A DNA stretch of 64,000 nucleotides from Cymbidium sinense (lineage: Eukaryota > Streptophyta > Magnoliopsida > Asparagales > Orchidaceae), in NCBI GenBank assembly GCA_021442155.1, contig CM038215.1:277438413-277502412 (forward strand), in the 5' to 3' direction. Each line of letters opens with the position of its first letter. The stretch's first letter is position 1. This document shows positions 1 through 12,877 of the stretch, piece by piece. Made by a program: the position numbers and the translations under genes. The notes below the pieces were generated by a model, which saw nothing but the letters and a program-made list of their open reading frames with translations, did no database searches and was not told the DNA's origin.

Positions 1-460
1 ATTTCTTGCTTTTGAAACAGGGAAACTTCAACTTTAGCATATGTGGAATATGTTAAGTAGAGTTTCAATTTTATGTTATAGTTTTATTTGAAAATATAAT
101 CTTCATTCAACTAATTTGAACATGTTGAATGGAGATAGTAATTTTTAAAAGTGTGCTTTTGAAAAAGGGGGAAACACTAACTTTAACATATGTGAAATAT
201 GTTAAGTGGAGTTTCAATTTTATGCTATGATTTTATTTGAAAATAGAATCTTCATTCAATAAATTTGAGCATGTTGAATGGAGATAGTCATTTTCAAAAG
301 TGTGCTTTTGAAAAAGAGGGAAACTCCAACTTTAGCATATGTGAAATTTGTTAAGTGGAGTTTCAATTTTATGCTATGATTTTATTTGAAAATAGAATCT
401 TCATTCAACAAATTTGAGCATGTTGAATAGAGATAGCCATTTTCAAAAGTGTGCTTTTTA
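1..460. repeat. Tandem repeat, 147-149 bp unit, three copies plus a partial
   Basis: Three successive units start at about 7, 154 and 303, with a fourth beginning near 452. Each opens with TGCTTTTGAAA, followed by a run of A and G and then GGGAAAC. Each contains a block reading CATATGTG..ATATGTTAAG and ends with a block containing ATGTTGAA, GAGATAG and AAAAGTGTGC. Spacings are 147, 149 and 149 bases and units differ at a modest number of positions, so this is a young local tandem array. The left window edge cuts it, so total copy number is unknown. The unit is close to nucleosome-core length, which is common for plant satellites. No coding potential is visible. Confidence 0.9.
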
Positions 461-2820
461 AAAAAAAAATGATTTTGATTTTGATTTTGAAAAGAACTTC
501 CATGTGACAATGATGGGGATTGCTAGATGAGGTTTGGTTATATGAGTTTTGTGCTTTATGAAAATTTTGTACAAGATTATTTGTTTTGTGAGTTTTGAAA
601 TAGTGCTTTTGGAAAGTGACATTTTGCAAAAGAGTTTATTTTCTTAAACATTAAGATGAACCTTGCCTCACCAAGCTAGTGGTAAGCGATTCTAAATTTT
701 TGTCATCGCCTTACAAGAGTTAATTTTATTTATTTATTTACCTATTGAGGGAAATCTAATAGGGGTTTCAAGACCAACAAGGAGAGAGGTTCGAAAACCT
801 AGAGGATGTTGGCTTTGCTTAAGAATGAAATAAGCTAAGTGCCAATAGAAAGAAAAATAGTTTTAGACTTATATGAAATATAAGTCCACTATTGATGCTT
901 GGATACAACAATTGTATACAAGAGATGAAAAGAGGAATCATCCACAGCAGAGTCGCTAGAAAAATCTATGATATTTATTTTTAATTCTATGTATGTGTGT
1001 GTGTGTGTGTGTGTGGGTGGGATACCATGCACAACTGAGGGTCTACTTATTGAGGTGATCATGTATGACATAAAGGAATAGTGCACTATCTTGAAAGATA
1101 AAAATAACTACCCTACGATGGACCCAATGATCTAATAAGGACTCCTGAAGCATGATGGGTCTTCGAATGTACCAGAGATTTTTTCTCTACTTTATATGGA
1201 TGAATAAAGCAGGGTTTATTTAAACTAGGTTCTAAAGTTTCCTATAGGGTTAGCCCCATAGTTAATTATATCCTAAGGAAGGTGAGTTCCTTAAGAATAC
1301 TCTCAATTAAAGTAAGAAATTATTGTCTCCAAAGAATTCAAAGGTAGGACTATCAATAAATTGGCTATATTTGGAAAATCAAGTGGGTTAGATCAAAAGG
1401 AGAGCCTTGTTATCGAAGCCAAAAGAAAATGAGTAAGGGATGCTCATGATACTAGGAGACCTAGTGAGCATTCCAATTTATCTTATTATTAGGCTTTATA
1501 TGTTTGAAATTGATGGGAATTATTTATTTGAGTTGAAATTTATTAGAAAGCTAGGACTTATAATCCCACAATACAAGATTGTGGAAATGCCTAAGAGGTG
1601 AGGATTTATGTTTATAGCCTTAGGGGAAATGGTAACCTCAGATCCTAAATCTAGGGATCTTTGGTGAGGGCCAAAGCACGCCCCTAAATCTAAGGAGAAA
1701 AGTGAGTATACTATTTACCTCCAGAGAGAGTAAATCACCGACTACTAGACTTATAACCAGGAGTGGCTAGCTAATTTCTCCTACATTTTAAAACCATGTG
1801 GTCAAGTCATATGTTTTGCAAGATGCTTAGGATGTTATTATTTAGAAAGAAACTAAAGTCTTTAAACCCACTCTCTAAGAGGCTAGAGCATGAGTGGTAT
1901 GAATAATGACTTTGTATAATGCAAATTTTATCAATTTTTATTTGATTTTGGACTTTTTATTTTGACACAGGCCATAGGATTTTATATGCCTACATGCATG
2001 ATAATATAGGGTTATTGGCTAAATCAGAGAGAAAGAGGTGTTTTCCACTATAAGGGGGTCAAGTATTCCCATATCGCGTGCAAGGATGGAAACCCTGTAA
2101 GAATGAAACAAGATGATATGCATGATATTAAACATATATCATTTAGCTAAGGGGTTGTTAAATCTTATAATTATCTCTATTTAATACCTAGGTTTTAAAT
2201 GAGGTTATGAGTTATTTTAGAAATTTAGTTATGCGCACTGATTGGGGTAAAAACTTTATTTTTCCCTAAGAGCCTAAGCAGATCTAGGCCATACATTAAG
2301 TTATCATATATGAAAAAACTAGGAAAATACATGCCATTTCTATTACACAATTGTAAACAAATCATCAATTAAATTATAAACTCAATGTGAAAGAATAACA
2401 GGCTGGTACGGTCGGGTACCACCGTACAATCCGAAAAGAGAAATTGATAGCCGAGCTCTACCCTTATACATCCTAGTAATGTAGAAGAATAATTACAATT
2501 ACAAATGAATAAATGTTATTGGGGGTCTTCATATATACATATTTTCATATCTCCTCTATTTCATCATTTCGATTTGCTTAGTTCAAAGGCATCATGGGGC
2601 CTCTCAGGCCAAAGCCTAATAGCCTCCGCTCATCCTAATCCCCTCATAACACTTAACCAAATTCTTAATGCATAATTACATTAAAAATAAGAAGAATAGT
2701 AAATCTAACTACACCTGCAAAATAAGTGTTAGCTAAACACACCATACAACCCAAGCAGTTATATGAATAATTTAGACTTAGAATCCTGTACATGGGTAAC
2801 CAAATCCACCTGTCCTAGTA
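461..2820. other. AT-rich non-coding DNA, no gene recognised
   Basis: I see no open frame of useful length, no RNA gene and no protein family signature on either strand. The stretch holds a TG microsatellite near 1 kb and wording typical of decayed retrotransposon flanks (for example around 1620-1740), but no element can be named. It is probably old transposable-element DNA. Confidence 0.5.
992..1014. repeat. (TG)n microsatellite
   Basis: About eleven TG dinucleotides in a row, flanked by GTA on the left and GGTGGG on the right. A short open frame across it is caused by the repeat and is not a gene. Confidence 0.9.
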
Positions 2821-2823
2821 TAT

Positions 2824-2900
2824 AGATTATGCTTAAGGGTTAAGTAACTTGCAAAAGTGAGCATTTTATATTTATTTTATGCACCCCTTAAGCATAATCT
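2824..2900. repeat. Perfect 16-bp inverted repeat with a 45-base loop
   Basis: The left arm AGATTATGCTTAAGGG (2824-2839) is the exact reverse complement of the right arm (2885-2900). Pairing stops abruptly on the outer side. It could be the remnant of a small foldback or MITE-like element or a chance hairpin. No target-site duplication is evident beside the arms. Confidence 0.7.
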
Positions 2901-4030
2901 CCTACAGAAAATATAATTAGGCTAATCACAGTCTAACATTAGTCTACGAGCATACACCCTAACATCTAGTCTACAATAGTATATCATAAAACTAAACATA
3001 CATCAAACCATGCACCGCCCTAACATAAAGCTAGAAGTGGTGATTTAATCTAATGTGTGTGTATTAAGGCTCGTGTGGTATGTTCTTACTAGGCTTTAGA
3101 GTTTTCATTCTCTAAGTATGGAGGACATTTAATTATAAAGGGTGGTTTCAATTTAAATGATTTAATTGATTTGTAAATTTTACTTAATATTTTTATTGTT
3201 TCATTTTTCTTATACTAAACAACTAAGAGTTATAAAGGGAAGAAAAGAGAGGATCACTCTCTTTCATCCCTACCTTAAGTCACATCTAAAATAAATTAAT
3301 TAATCAATTCTCTTTAATGAATGGCTTATTACATATTTTAATTAGTCAAAGGTTTATGTTCACTTTAAATAATCTCATTCAATAAGAAAGGCATCTTAAG
3401 ATTAATTAGAATTAATTATTATCACCTAACACGGTTTGTTCATTTCTTTCCATCATATATTGCATGCATATGATTAAGTCCTAAACATAACTATACATGC
3501 AATTTATATCATAGCACACTTAAATGATGAAAGTAAGCAAGTGTACTTGGAATTAATATCTCATTTGATTGAATTATTTATCATATTAATTTAAAGCTCT
3601 ATCTAAATCCTTATACAAAAGCATAAGAAAAGAACTCTAAATCATATGACTTATCAACCCAACCACTTGAACAAAATATAAATGGATGACTTTTTAATAG
3701 AAAGAAGAGGGGGTTTTCATTCATTAGCTAAATACACATTCAAATGTATGAAAGTTTTAAGCAAGTAAGCTTGCCATTATTCTTCACCATGGAGTGAGGT
3801 AGGAACCTCCTTGGAGCTACTTAAAGTTGTAAAGGCCCCAATGTTCAAAGTAATATACTTGTTATTCTTAAATACATATGAATGTATAAATAACTATAAG
3901 AATAGAAAACACCATGCAAAAGTAGAGTTTAATTTAATTAGTCTATTTTTGTAAATGAATTAAGCTCTATCTAAACTCTAATGTTAAAGTGCATAAGAAT
4001 GAAATCAAATGTATGTCACCATTATTCTGA
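2901..4030. other. AT-rich non-coding DNA with weak internal duplication
   Basis: No gene is seen. Phrases recur imperfectly: AGCTCTATCTAAA near 3594 and 3964, and GTGAGGTAGGAACCT near 3795 and 4030. This suggests old tandem duplication on a 250-370 bp scale. It runs directly into repeat R1. Confidence 0.5.
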
Positions 4031-7000
4031 CTAGGGGAGTGAGGTAGGAACCTTCTACTACTTAAAGTCATCCCTGAATGTGCTAATATACCCATTAACA
4101 TTCAAACTTATGCAAGTCAACATATGAATGTAAGAAAGAGACTTCACTTCATACACTAAGCTATATTCACATGCATCTCCTATGTATGTGTAACTATAAT
4201 CATAATATATATATATACCATTATTTATTAATAAGCTTTTGAAAATACATTTACAATTTAATAGTGATAATAGCCACACATATTTTAATTAAGCCAACAC
4301 ATGCAAATTGATATAAAGGAAATCATCTTCATTTAATGAATTTGAAAGCAATGAATGCATGACTACAAGTGGCATGCAATATTTTAACATGATTGGAAAG
4401 AAATAAAATAACACAAGCATGTGATTTCATTCAATCCAACTAATTCCTAAGGACAATCACATTAAACAAGCTTATTTAAAATAAATGAAAGTTTCTTAAA
4501 ACCATTTTTGATTTCATGTTGGATTTGATTTAAGAAATGTGAAAGAGGTATGGTAATCTTAATCCCATTCCCCATATGTGTGAGTTAAATTGATTAAATG
4601 AAAAGCAATTAGGTTGATTTTATGGCTTAATTAGGTTGAGGTATGAATTAAATCAATTAATTAAACCCTTACCTATATCACCTTAAGTTAAATACCTAAT
4701 TAATGATGAGACAACATGATATGCAACAACATGAAAAGTAAATTAGCAATCCTCCTAAGGAATGAAATGGGCCTAATGTAATTGGCACATAATTAATAAT
4801 TAATTAAGCTTAAGTGATGTAATTAATCACTTTTATGATTTTCTCACACATGTAAGCTAATCAAAATTTCATTAAATTATAGACTATTAAATGTCTAAAG
4901 AACTACCCAAGATTGATTAATCAAAGTTATGAATGAATTGGATTTTAAATTAATTTAATTAAGCCCTTAATTAGTTAATTAAATCCTTTGATTATATTTT
5001 AATTTAGATAATAAAATTAACTAAAGGAAAGAGATCAAGAAAGAGGCCTCAATCTCAATCCCTAAGTCATTTCAAACAATTAGGCTCTAAAATAATTAAA
5101 TTCCATTTTCTTTTAATTGATTAATTAAGTTTCTAATTAATTAATTAAACTTTAATTAATTTGAAATAAATGAAGAGGATTAATAAAATGGTCATAAAGA
5201 ATAAACCTAAACCATTTCCCTATGACTTTTCAATGTTAACAAATGGCATTAAGCTTAAAATAATTAATCCAGTTCATTTACTTAATTATCATTAATTAAG
5301 GTAAGAGAGTAATTAAGGCTTAATTAATTAGTTTTCCTAATTAACTATCCAATAAATTCTAATAAAATAGGGAGCTAGAGGTCATCCACATAAACCTTAA
5401 TTAAGCATGAATTACTATTCAAAATTAATTAATAATAATTTTCATGGATTCCCCTTTGAAATACCTTTAAATGAGCCTTCATTTATTTTTTTTGGATTTT
5501 TTTAAGATTAATTATGAATTTTAGATGTTTTAGCCTCAAAATTAATTTAATTAAACTTAATTAACTTCCTAACTTCATCAGCGCCATGTGGCTGCTGACG
5601 TAGTGCTCTGACACGACATGCTTTCCATGTGGTGCGACGGGATAGGCCATTTAAGTTGTCAAATCAGGACGTTGACTCAGATTGTGGTGGACGTGCTTTC
5701 TTGTGGACCATCTAATCTAAGTTGGATGGCCATGATTAAATCCTGCAGTTAAAGAGGATTAAATTAAGGGTTTTGACATGATTTGATCATGGCTGTCTAT
5801 TCCAATCACACGGATCAGATGACCCATGATCCATCTTCGCGAGCAATGAAATGATAGAGCCCGCGCCATGGATCACTGACCGAGCTCACGAGCTCGATCC
5901 ACTCCAAACTCAACCCAAACCTTCATGTGAAGGATCCAAAAGGATCCAATGGCTGGATGGGCTCAAATGTAAGTTCACTTTGAAAAGGACCAAAATATTT
6001 TCATTTAAGGATCAATTTTGAGAAATTACCTCATTGGAGCTTATGATTAGTAGTTCCAATGATTGAGGTAGTTTTATTTGGTAGAAATGAGTCCCTGTTG
6101 AGCCACACAAGCTTTAACTTAAGGTGGTTTGCTCTATGGACCAAGGCCCTCCCTTTGAGCATTTGATCTTGATCAAAGTATGGCTTTTGGTGGCTTTATA
6201 ACTCAAGGGATGATTTACTTGGCTTTGATTAGGTATGGTGAAGGTGTGTGCAAGTTTAATTGATGTTTGGTTAAGGGATGGATGGGTTTGAATCAAGGGA
6301 GGTCTCCTTTATTTTAGTTTCAATGCATGAGAAGAATGAATGATCTAGGGAGGTTTTAAAATGCTTTGAGGGATTTTGTTTCTCACTTGGGGGATTAGAG
6401 AGTGTAAATGGTGATGAATCCAACTCAAATTGAGGGAGTATACCCCTCAATTATGTGTGATGGATAGATGGGGTCCGTTCCTAAATTTCTATTGATTCAT
6501 CATCATCGAGGCATCGAAGGGGTCACCGCCTCCACGCGTGGCATGCTAGGGTTAGAAGAAGTTATGGTAGGGAGCTTAAGGCAATATTTAGCATGATTGG
6601 GTTGGCTTGGTCCTTTGGGTGCTTGATTTGTCTTGACAGAGGAGGTGAACTCCCTTGGTCCATGGTCGATCTAAGCTATTGTAGTGGGATAGAATGCTAG
6701 GGGAAGAAGTTATGGTAGGGAGCTTAAGGCAAGATTTAGCACGATTGGGTTGGCTTGGTCCTTTGGGTGCTCGATTTAGCTTGAGATGGGAGGAGGTGCA
6801 CTCCCTTTTGTCCATGGCTGATCTTAGCTATTGTAGGGTGGGATAGAAAGCTTAGCACACCCCATTTGGCACTAGGATGGCTGATGATGGGAGAGTGGAA
6901 TTTACTTCTTATGGAAAGAATCCATTATGGGGAGGTTTATCAAATGGCTAATTCCCTTGTGTGGGGTCCACATGGATTTGGGCTAGTTTGGGAGTGATCT

Positions 7001-7175
7001 ATGACTAGTTTGGGTCGAGTTTTGACAATTCCTATGGTCCCATGGGTTGGTTTGGGGTGGTTTAGCTTCATTTAGTCAAATGGGCACATATGGGTTCATG
7101 TTACGTTGACCAATTGGTCATATTGTTAAACCAAGGCTTGGTTTAGGTTTAAATGATGATTTGAAGACCAAAGTT
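4030..7175 (+). repeat. Diverged long repeat, copy R1 (possible LTR or leader of a gypsy element)
   Basis: This stretch is collinear with 16779-19680 (R2). Matching landmarks in the same order include a block around 4120-4310 equal to 16867-17050 (CACATGCAT, TTTAATAGTGATAATA), a block around 5700-5760 equal to 18240-18300 (GGACC-ATCTAATCTAAG, GGCCATGATTAA in R1), and TTGACCAATTGGTCA-type text near 7110 equal to about 19600. Divergence is high, with many indels. It has no coding potential. R2 lies upstream of a Ty3/gypsy pol relic in the same orientation, so R1 and R2 could be long LTR or leader sequence of that family, R1 being solo. This is inference: no LTR ends, primer-binding site or polypurine tract were identified. 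R1 ends abruptly against the telomere-like array. Confidence 0.6.
6541..6843. repeat. Tandem duplication inside R1, period about 148 bp
   Basis: Two successive copies carry GTTATGGTAGGGAGCTTAAG at 6561 and 6709, followed by GATTGGGTTGGCTTGGTCC and by the CTCCCTT..GTCCATGG block. The copies differ by small indels. R2 shows no comparable doubling, so the duplication arose after the two copies separated. Confidence 0.85.
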
Positions 7176-7179
7176 TTAG

Positions 7180-9805
7180 GTTTTTTTTTTAATTTAGGTA
7201 GGTATTTATTTTATTTTATTTATTTTAGTTTTGGTTTAGGCTTAGTTTCATTTTTTTAGTTTAGGGTTTAGGATTTATTTTTTTATTTATTTTTATGTTT
7301 GATTTTTAGGTTTCTTTTTTAGGTTTAGGTTTTTATTTAGCTTTTATTTTATTTTATTTTAGGTTTATTTTTTTTATTTTATGTTTAGTTTTAATTTTAT
7401 TTAAATTTTTATTCTTAGGTTCATTTTATTTTTTAGTTTAGTTTAGGTTTTTATTTATTTTATTTTAATGTATTTTTTATTTTTTTATTTTTATTTTATT
7501 TTATTTTAGGTTTAGATTTATTTTGGTTTGGGTTTTATTTTATTTTATTTAGGTTTAGGTTTTCTTATTTATTTTATTTTAGGTTATATTTAGTTTATGT
7601 TTAGGTTTTAGGTTTTAGTGTTTAGGCTTAGGGTTTAGGGTTTAGGGTTTAGGGTTTAGGGTTTAGCTTTAGTGTTTAGGTTTAGGGTTTAGGGTGGGTC
7701 ATGGGGTTTAGGGTCAGTGTATGGGTTTAGGGTTTAGGGTTTAGGATTTAGGGTTTGGGGTTTAGGGTCCAGTGGGTCCGGTTTTTTTTAAAAAAAATTA
7801 AGTAAACCAGTAAGTTTAAGTACATTTAATTTATTTTATTTATTAATTTGTTTATTATTTTTATTTAGATTTTGTTATTTTATTTAGTTTTTTATTTATT
7901 TTAAGTTAATTTATTTTACTTTAAGTTATTTATTTTAATTTATTTTTAAGTTTAGGTTTAGGTTTATGTTTATTTTTTAGTTTATTTTATTTTATTTTAT
8001 TTTTAGGTTTAGGTTTTATTTTTCTTTTAAGTTTAGGCTGGTTTAGGTTTTAGGTTTTATTTTCAATTTATTTTTTTAGGTTTTGTTTTAGTTTAGGTTT
8101 AGGTTTATTTTTAGTTTATTTTATTTTATTTAGTTTAGGTTTTAAGTTTAGTTTATTTTAGGTTTAGGTTTAGGTTTTATTTATTTTAGTTTAGTTTATT
8201 TTTGTTTAGGTTTATGTTTATTTTGTTTATTATATTTTATATTTGGGTTTTTTAGTTTCTTGTTTAGGTTTTATTTTGATTTATTTTAGGTTTATTTTTT
8301 AGGTTTAGGTTTTATTTAGTTTTATTTTATTTTATTATAGGTTTATTTTATTTTTATTTTATGTTTAGTTTTATATTATTTAGTTTTTTTATTTTGATGA
8401 TTATTTTATTTCTTTAGTTTAGTTTAGGTTTTATTTATTTTATTTTTATTTTATTTTATTTCATTTTAGGTTTAGGATTAGGTTTTAATTTATGTTTTAT
8501 TTTATTTTATTATATTTAAGTTTAGGTTCTTAATTTATTTTATTTTTTGGTTTTGTTTAGTTTAGGTTTTTTTAGGTTTTAGGGTGGCTTAGGGTTTGAG
8601 GCTTAGGTAGAGTTGCAGGTTGATTTAGGGTTTAGGTTTTAAGGTTTAGGGTTTAGGGTTTAGGGCATGAGGTTTAGGATTTTGTGGAGTTAGGGTCAGG
8701 GTTTGGGTTTAGTGTTTAGGGTTGTAAGTGGTTTAGGTTTTTTTTTAAATTTCTTTTATTTTTATTTATTTTTAAATTAAGTAAACTAGTAGGTTTAGGT
8801 TTATCTAGTTTATTTTTATTTTTATTTAGTTTAGTTTAGTTTATTTTTTAGGTTTAGGGTTATTTTTTAGTTTAATTTTATTTTCATTTTATTTTTTATT
8901 TTTTATTTAGGCTTATTTGCATTTTTATTTAGTTTAAATTTATTTATTTTGATTTATTTTTTAGGTTTAGGTTTAGGTTTAAGATTATTTTTTAGTTTAG
9001 TTTTATTTTTATTTTATCTTTAGTTTAGTTTATTTTAGTTTAGGTTTAGGTTTAATCTTTTTTTAGGTTTTGTTTTTTTTTTAGTTTAGTATGTTCTTTT
9101 TTTTTAGGTTTTATTTTTGGGTTTATTTTTAAGGTTTAGGATTTTATTTAATTTTTATTTATTTTATTTTTGGTTTATTTTATTTTTATCTTAGGTTTAC
9201 TTTTTATTTTAGTTAGGTTTTTTATTTTTTTAGTTTAGTTTAGGTTTTTATTTATATTGTTTTAGTTTTATTTTTTATTTTATTTTCTATTTTAGTTTAG
9301 GTTAAGGTTTAGGCTTTCATTTTTGGTATATTTTATTTTATTTTATTTGCATTAGGTTTACATTTTAGCATTTTAGGGTTTAGGGTTTAGGTTTTAGGTA
9401 TTTATTTTAAGGTTTTTAGGTTTTACTTTTAGTTTATTTTATTTTATTTAGTTTAAGGCTTAGGTTTAGGTTTAGATTTAATTTATTTTAGTTTAGTTTT
9501 GTTTAGTTTAGCTTTTTATTTTACTTTGTTTAATTTATTTTTATTTTAGGTTTAGGTTTTATTTTAGTTTTGGGTTTGGGATTTATTTTAGGTTTATTTT
9601 TTAGGTTTAGGTTTTTATTTATTTTTTATTTTTATTATTTTTTATTTTACATTTAGTTTTATTTTAGTTAGAATTTTATTCTTAGGTTTAATTTATTATT
9701 TTAGTTTAGGTTAGATTTTTTTTATTTTATTTTAGTTAATTTTAAATATTCTTTTTAGTATAGGTTTAGATTTTTAATTTATTTTTAGGTTTAAGTTTTG
9801 GTTTA
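7180..9805 (+). repeat. Degenerate telomere-like array, T-rich (array 1)
   Basis: The + strand is built almost only from T, A and G. It mixes TTTAGG, TTTTAGG and TTTTATTTTA words with short canonical runs, for example five consecutive TTTAGGG near 7627-7662. C is nearly absent. Anchors of the form TTAAGTAAACCAGTAAG occur near 7797 and 8777, each preceded by oligo-T or T-rich sequence and followed by TTTAGGTTTA-type text. That gives a higher-order period of roughly 1 kb: canonical stretch, oligo-T, anchor, then TTTTA-rich stretch. This is interstitial or subtelomeric telomere-derived DNA. Short hydrophobic open frames in it are composition artefacts. Confidence 0.85.
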
Positions 9806-10165
9806 GATAAAAAATGAGCACATAAATCAAAACCCTAGATAAGTAGAACTGCCTCTACTATAATCACGCTCCATAAGTAGATCGGATCGACTGCTCTTCA
9901 ATTTCTCCAGTTCTCATCGGACCCACCCTACGTCGAAGCGGATCCGACATCATATCCCCGATCTCTTTCTCTCATCGCCACCAGAACCTCCATCACTCTT
10001 CCCGCCCATAACCACTCATCGCTCCTACCACCAACCCATATCCACCAAGAGCTCTAGTTCCCCACCACCACTACAATAATCGTGCCTCCGCCTTTGCCTC
10101 TACCACCGATCTGATCCGAGCCTAGTTAGGTGATGTTCCTTCCTTGAAGGCTCTAGCCATTCTTA
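9806..10165 (-). pseudogene. Truncated retro-fragment of a glycine-rich RNA-binding protein transcript, copy 1
   Basis: Read on the minus strand, this is the last part of a GR-RBP-type open frame followed by 3' UTR. It begins at the shared 5' boundary (minus-strand TAAGAATGG, + strand CCATTCTTA at the right end), passes through the Gly-codon-rich segment and runs into UTR. The poly(A)-proximal ~100 bases present in copies 2-6 are missing, so the left end abuts the array directly near 9806 without oligo-T. Many indels break the frame. The family assignment comes from copy 4. It is non-functional. Confidence 0.65.
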
Positions 10166-12415
10166 AGGTTTAAGGTCATTTTAAGGTTTAGGGTTAGTTT
10201 AGGGTTTAGGATCTAGGGTTTGGGGTTTAAGGTTTTCTGTTTTAGAGTTTAGGTTTTAGGGTTTAGGGTTTATGGTTTAGGGTTTTAGGTTCTACAGTGG
10301 TTTAAAGTTGTAGGTTTTGATGCTTTTAGGTTTAGGTAGGGTTTGGGGTTTAGGGTTAGTTTTAGGGTTTAGGATTTTTTTATTTTAAATTAAGTAAACT
10401 AATAGGTTTAAGTTTATTTAGTTTTTTATTTATTTGGCTTTATTTCAATTTATTTTATTTTTTAATTTTATTTAGGTTTATGTTTTATTTGTAGTTAGTT
10501 TACTTTATTTATTTTAGGTTTATTTATTTTAGTTTAGGTTTTTTATTTTAGTTTATTTTTTAAGTTTATTTTTTAGTTGAGTTTTATTTTTATTTTATTT
10601 TTTAGGTTTAGGTTTCATTTTTTATTTTTATGTTTAGGTTTAAATTTTTATTTTATTTCTTTTAGGTTTAGAATTTAGGTTTTATTTTAGGCTTATTTTT
10701 AGGTTTTATTTTTCATAGGTTTAGGTTTATTTTAGTTTATTTCATTTTATTTAGTTTAAGGTAGGTTTAGTTTTTTTATGTTTAGATTTTATTTATTTTA
10801 GTTTAGTTTATTTTAGGTTTAGCTTAATTTTATTTTGTTTAGTTTTTGGTTTTCTTTTGTATTCAATTATAGGTTTATTTTTTAGGTTTAGGTTTTTATT
10901 TGGTTTTATTTTATTTTATTTTATTTTAGGTTTATACTATTTTTATTTAACATTTGGGTTTTATATTATTTAGGTTTTTTATTTTAGGTTTATTTAATTT
11001 TGGTGTTTTAGATTTTATTAATTTTAATTTTATTTTTATTTTTTTTTATTTTATTTTTTTTTTTAGATTTAAGCATAGGTCCATGTTTAGGTTTAGGTTT
11101 TATTTTAAGTTTTATTTTATTTTATTGAGGTTTAAGTTTATTATTAATTTATTTTAGGCTTTATTTTAGTTTAGGTTTAGGATTTTAGTGCCTTTTGGTT
11201 TTAGGTTTTAGGTTTGTGGAGGTTTAGGGCCCAGGGTCCACGCCATGGCTTAGCCTGGTGGCCTAGGGCCCAGGTCAGGGTGTGGTAGGGTCAGGTTTAG
11301 GGGCCTAGTGTGGATTTTTATATTCTTATTTTTGGTGTGGTTTTGGCGTAGGGAAGGGGTTAAGGGTCATGGGTGGAGTGGGTTAGAGCCTAGGTAGTAG
11401 GATTTAAAGTAGCCTAGGGTTAGTGTCCAAGTTTTTTTTAAAATTAAGTAAACCAGAGTTTAGGTTTATTTAGTTTATTTTATTTGTATTTAGGTTTTGT
11501 TTTATTTTTTATTTAGTTTAGTTTATTATTTTAGGTTTATTTATTTATTTTGTTTAGGTTTTTATTTTTTTAGGTTTAGATTTATTTTATTTTTAATTTA
11601 TTTTTTTTTTAGGTTTACATTTTAATTTTATTTTAGGTTTAGGTTGATATTTTATTTTATTTTTTCTATGTTTATGTTTTAGGTTTTATTTTAGGTTTAT
11701 TTTATGTTTTATTTTTTTAGTTTAGGTTTAGGTTTAGTTTTACTTTATTTTATTTTATTTAGTTTATGGTTTAGGTTTAGTTTATTTTAGGTTTAGGTTT
11801 AGGTTTTATTTATTTTAGTTTAGTTTATTTTAGTTTAGGTTTAGGTTTATTTTATATTATTTATTTTAGGTGTCAAAATTTTCTTTTATTGTAGGAGGTT
11901 TGTTTTTTTTTTTTATGTATTATTTTAGGTTTATTTTTAGGTTTAGGTTTTATTTAGTTGTTATTTTATTATATTAGTCTATTATTTTTTATTTTACGTT
12001 AGTTTTATTTTATTTAGTTTTTATTTTTAGGTTTATTTTATTTTTTTTAGTGTAGTTTAAGTTTGTAGTTATTTTATTTTATTTTAGTTTTATTTTTTTT
12101 TAAATTTTAGGTTTAGGTTTAGTTTGTTCTTAATTTTAAGTTTTATTTTATTTTATTTTTATATAATTTAGGTTTCGCTTTTAATTTGTTTTATTTTTGA
12201 ATTTTATTTAGTTTAGGTTTAGGTTTTTGGTTTTTAGGTTTAGGTTTAGGGTTTAGGGTTTAGGGTTTAGGGTTTAGGGTTTGGGGGTTAAGGTTTAGGA
12301 TTTAGGGATGTAGGTTTTTAGGTTTTGGGTTTTGAGATTTTTGTGATTAGCTTTAAGGTTTTAGGTTTTAGGGTTTAGGATTTATGGTTTATGATTTAGG
12401 GTTGTAGGTACATGG
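10166..12415 (+). repeat. Degenerate telomere-like array (array 2)
   Basis: Same composition as array 1. Canonical or near-canonical TTTAGGG text dominates 10170-10370 and 12235-12420. Anchors with AAATTAAGTAAAC occur near 10387 and 11440, about 1.05 kb apart, each followed by TTTTA-rich sequence. A few C-containing GGGCCCAGG words appear near 11225-11290. No genes. Confidence 0.85.
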
Positions 12416-12777
12416 TTTTGCTGGCTTAATAAGCCTTATGTTCAATCCGATCAATTTTGATGATAACAAACTAATGCTTGATCTTCTAATGAATGTTTTT
12501 ATGTATTTCAGATATATCAATTGATAATTACATATCCAATACATCTCATAATATGTTTGAGGAAATTACAACAGTAGAAGAATGAAAGATAGATCAAATT
12601 GGATAAATGAAGCTCAAAATATAATATTTTAGGTTATATGCATTTATCTATCGGCATGAATCAATTTTCCCCAATCAACCTAACATTAGCCAACCCATAT
12701 CCAATCAACATTCAATTATATGTTTCATACACAACATTTGGAATTTTCAAAATAATAAGTGATAAATGACCATTGCA
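12416..12777. other. Unclassified non-array sequence left of the assembly gap
   Basis: This 360-base stretch has balanced composition unlike the array. It contains TTTTGATGATAACAAACTAATG, wording often met near the ends of plant retrotransposons, and it runs into the N gap. No open frame or family can be established. Confidence 0.4.
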
Positions 12778-12877
12778 NNNNNNNNNNNNNNNNNNNNNNN
12801 NNNNNNNNNNNNNNNNNNNNNNNNNNNNNNNNNNNNNNNNNNNNNNNNNNNNNNNNNNNNNNNNNNNNNNNNNNNNN
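12778..12877. other. Assembly gap of 100 N
   Basis: Exactly 100 N bases, the usual placeholder for a scaffold join of unknown size. Open frames crossing it are meaningless. The gap separates unclassified DNA from an RTE LINE tail, so the rest of that element may be missing. Confidence 0.99.

Noticed and set aside
1..460. CRISPR-like array
   Set aside because: Units are tandem without unique spacers, and the setting is a plant nuclear genome.
780..820. tRNA B-box-like GGTTCGAAAACC
   Set aside because: No matching A box or cloverleaf could be folded around it. No tRNA or rRNA genes were recognised in the window.
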